DNA of 64,000 bases from Bacillota bacterium (GTDB lineage: Bacteria > Bacillota > Sulfobacillia > Sulfobacillales > JAIMBI01). The translations under genes and the position numbers were made by a program. Location of the stretch: the NCBI GenBank assembly GCA_021846505.1, contig JAJZWV010000003.1, positions 53,866 through 117,865 on the forward strand, written 5' to 3'. Below are positions 62,897 through 64,000 of the stretch, piece after piece (the stretch's first letter is position 1; every line of letters starts with the position of its first letter). The notes under the pieces were generated by a model. The model saw nothing but the letters and a program-made list of their open reading frames with translations, did not search any database and was not told the DNA's origin.

Positions 62897-64000
62897 CTAG
62901 CCTGACTCTCCCTGCACAAAGGCCGCCAGGTCAGCGCTCTGCTGGCGCCGGCTCGGCTCATGCACGTAGGTCATGTGGCCCGCCTCGTAGTACCGCATCT
63001 CAATGTTGCCGCGGAGATGCGCCGGGATGGCCAGGTGCGCAAACGCGTGCTCCGCCGCAAAGTAGGGCGTCGCGCCGTCGTAGTAGCCGCACGCCACGTG
63101 GACGCGCAAGTGCGGGTTGTGACGCATGGCCTCTCCCAGCATCGAGGAAATGCTGACGGAGCGCCCCTCAAACTCCGCGTAGCTCCACGGCCGCACGCGG
63201 CCGGTCAGAATCTCGTACGGCAGGTCGGACTGATAGCCCAGCTCCTGCCGCACGTAGTGGTTGAACGCCGCCGCGTAGGGCCCGTGGATGGCAGCGAGGC
63301 TCGGGTCATACGAAGGCTCTTCGCCAGTGTCGTCCGCGTCATAGCCCACGAATCGGCCGTCGAGCCGGCCAATCACTTGGCCCCGGTCCCGCAGCAGCTC
63401 GCGGAAGAACCGCTGGTGCTCGAGCCGCAGGTCCGCCCGGTCCACGTACGCCTCGCGGAGCCCGGCCACCGCCGCCACCCGCGCCACCATCTCCGCCCGC
63501 TCCGCAGGCGTGAGCCGGGCTCCGCGGCCCAGCGCCCAGGGGTAGTCGCGCGCCGCCAGCGCCTCGGCCTCGGCCCGCACGTCTTCGAGCGTGCGGCCCG
63601 GGTGCTTCCCGTGATAGTGGGCCAGCGCGGCATACGTGGGCAGGTACAGCGCCGCCGGCTGGTCGTTGCCTTCGGTGAAGTCCACAGTGCTTTCGTCAAT
63701 GACCGAGGAAATCAGGATGATGCCGTTGGGCAAAAGGCCATAGCGCTGCTGCAGGTGGTGGGCCAAGGCGCTGGCGCGAATCGTCCCATAGGATTCACCC
63801 GCCAAAAACTTGGGCGAGAGCCAGCGGCCGTTGCGCGAGGTCCACAGCCGAATGAGCGCGCCCACCGACTCCAGGTCCTTCTGGAACCCGTGGTACTCGT
63901 CGGCTTTGCCGCCCTCCACCACCCGGGAGTACCCGGTGGTCACGGGATCGATAAACACCAAGTCGCTCACCGCCAAAAGCGTCTCGGCGTTGTCAGCCAG
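62897..64000 (-). CDS. Serine carboxypeptidase (S10 family), 5' end off window
   Basis: 367 residues are visible and the frame runs off position 64000, so the track start (TTG 63976) is not the real one. Catalytic residues: Ser in 'FLAGESYGTIRASALAHHL', Asp in 'VACGYYDGATPYFAAEHAF' and His in 'YYEAGHMTYVHEPS'; 'SDLVFIDPVTTGYSR' is the usual S10 substrate-pocket region. Bacterial members of this group are often exported peptidases. It ends convergently with the decayed toxin-antitoxin region. Confidence 0.9.
   Translation of the reverse strand: MADNAETLLAVSDLVFIDPVTTGYSRVVEGGKADEYHGFQKDLESVGALIRLWTSRNGRWLSPKFLAGESYGTIRASALAHHLQQRYGLLPNGIILISSVIDESTVDFTEGNDQPAALYLPTYAALAHYHGKHPGRTLEDVRAEAEALAARDYPWALGRGARLTPAERAEMVARVAAVAGLREAYVDRADLRLEHQRFFRELLRDRGQVIGRLDGRFVGYDADDTGEEPSYDPSLAAIHGPYAAAFNHYVRQELGYQSDLPYEILTGRVRPWSYAEFEGRSVSISSMLGEAMRHNPHLRVHVACGYYDGATPYFAAEHAFAHLAIPAHLRGNIEMRYYEAGHMTYVHEPSRRQQSADLAAFVQGESG

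Overview
The window is a 64 kb chromosomal piece from a GC-rich bacterium. Strong AGGAGG-type ribosome binding sites, frequent GTG and TTG starts, split glycine decarboxylase genes (gcvPA/gcvPB), a sufCDSUB iron-sulfur operon, YqeG, LutABC and an aroC-aroK-aroB...aroQ-efp order all point to a Firmicutes-type organism. A GC-rich lineage such as the Sulfobacillia or Thermaerobacter is my best guess; this is an inference from gene content, and no rRNA or tRNA is present to confirm it.

Layout. 1-2540: a truncated Crp-like regulator, a frameshifted Rieske ferredoxin gene, a decayed IS21-type element (istA/istB remnants) and a DUF488 gene. 2551-12159 (minus): one dense run transcribed as aroC-aroK-aroB-gcvT-gcvH-gcvPA-gcvPB-glyA-aroQ-efp, a glycine-cleavage/serine module inside a shikimate/EF-P operon. 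12264-17030: SnoaL-like gene, M55 D-aminopeptidase, a membrane-anchored unknown, an IS110 relic. 17034-26595 (minus): a catabolic region with lutABC, an IclR regulator, an MFS transporter and a non-phosphorylative L-rhamnose gene set (rhamnonate dehydratase, zinc dehydrogenase, rhamnose mutarotase, SDR dehydrogenase, degenerate metallo-beta-lactamase-fold protein). Two matching operator-like sites lie upstream of the first gene and of the transporter. 26673-28646 (minus): prepilin peptidase, aroE and yqeG. 28650-40670: accessory genes (APC permease, TetR-MFS, Uma2 nuclease, BNR-type lipoprotein, PadR-membrane protein pair) mixed with clearly decayed genes. 40818-46403: sufC-sufD-sufS-sufU-sufB plus a Rieske ferredoxin, preceded by a promoter overlapped by an IscR/Rrf2-like palindrome. 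46451-51691: a frameshifted amidohydrolase, a coiled-coil protein and a 999-residue exported surface protein. 51714-58663 (minus): a sugar locus (family-5 binding protein, GH4 glycosidase, AgaS-type SIS isomerase, DeoR, ROK kinase, PfkB kinase). 59037-61965: aldehyde dehydrogenase and GabT-type aminotransferase ending at a clear rho-independent terminator. 62064-62545: a decayed Phd/PIN toxin-antitoxin pair. 62897-64000: a serine carboxypeptidase running off the end.

How genes work together. The rhamnose genes could convert L-rhamnose through rhamnonate to 2-keto-3-deoxyrhamnonate. In the known oxidative branch the products are pyruvate and L-lactate, and the adjacent lutABC would oxidise that lactate to pyruvate. 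The suf operon builds Fe-S clusters, needed for example by LutA/LutB and the Rieske protein. A striking general feature is that all core metabolic genes are intact while many accessory genes carry stops or single-base frameshifts.
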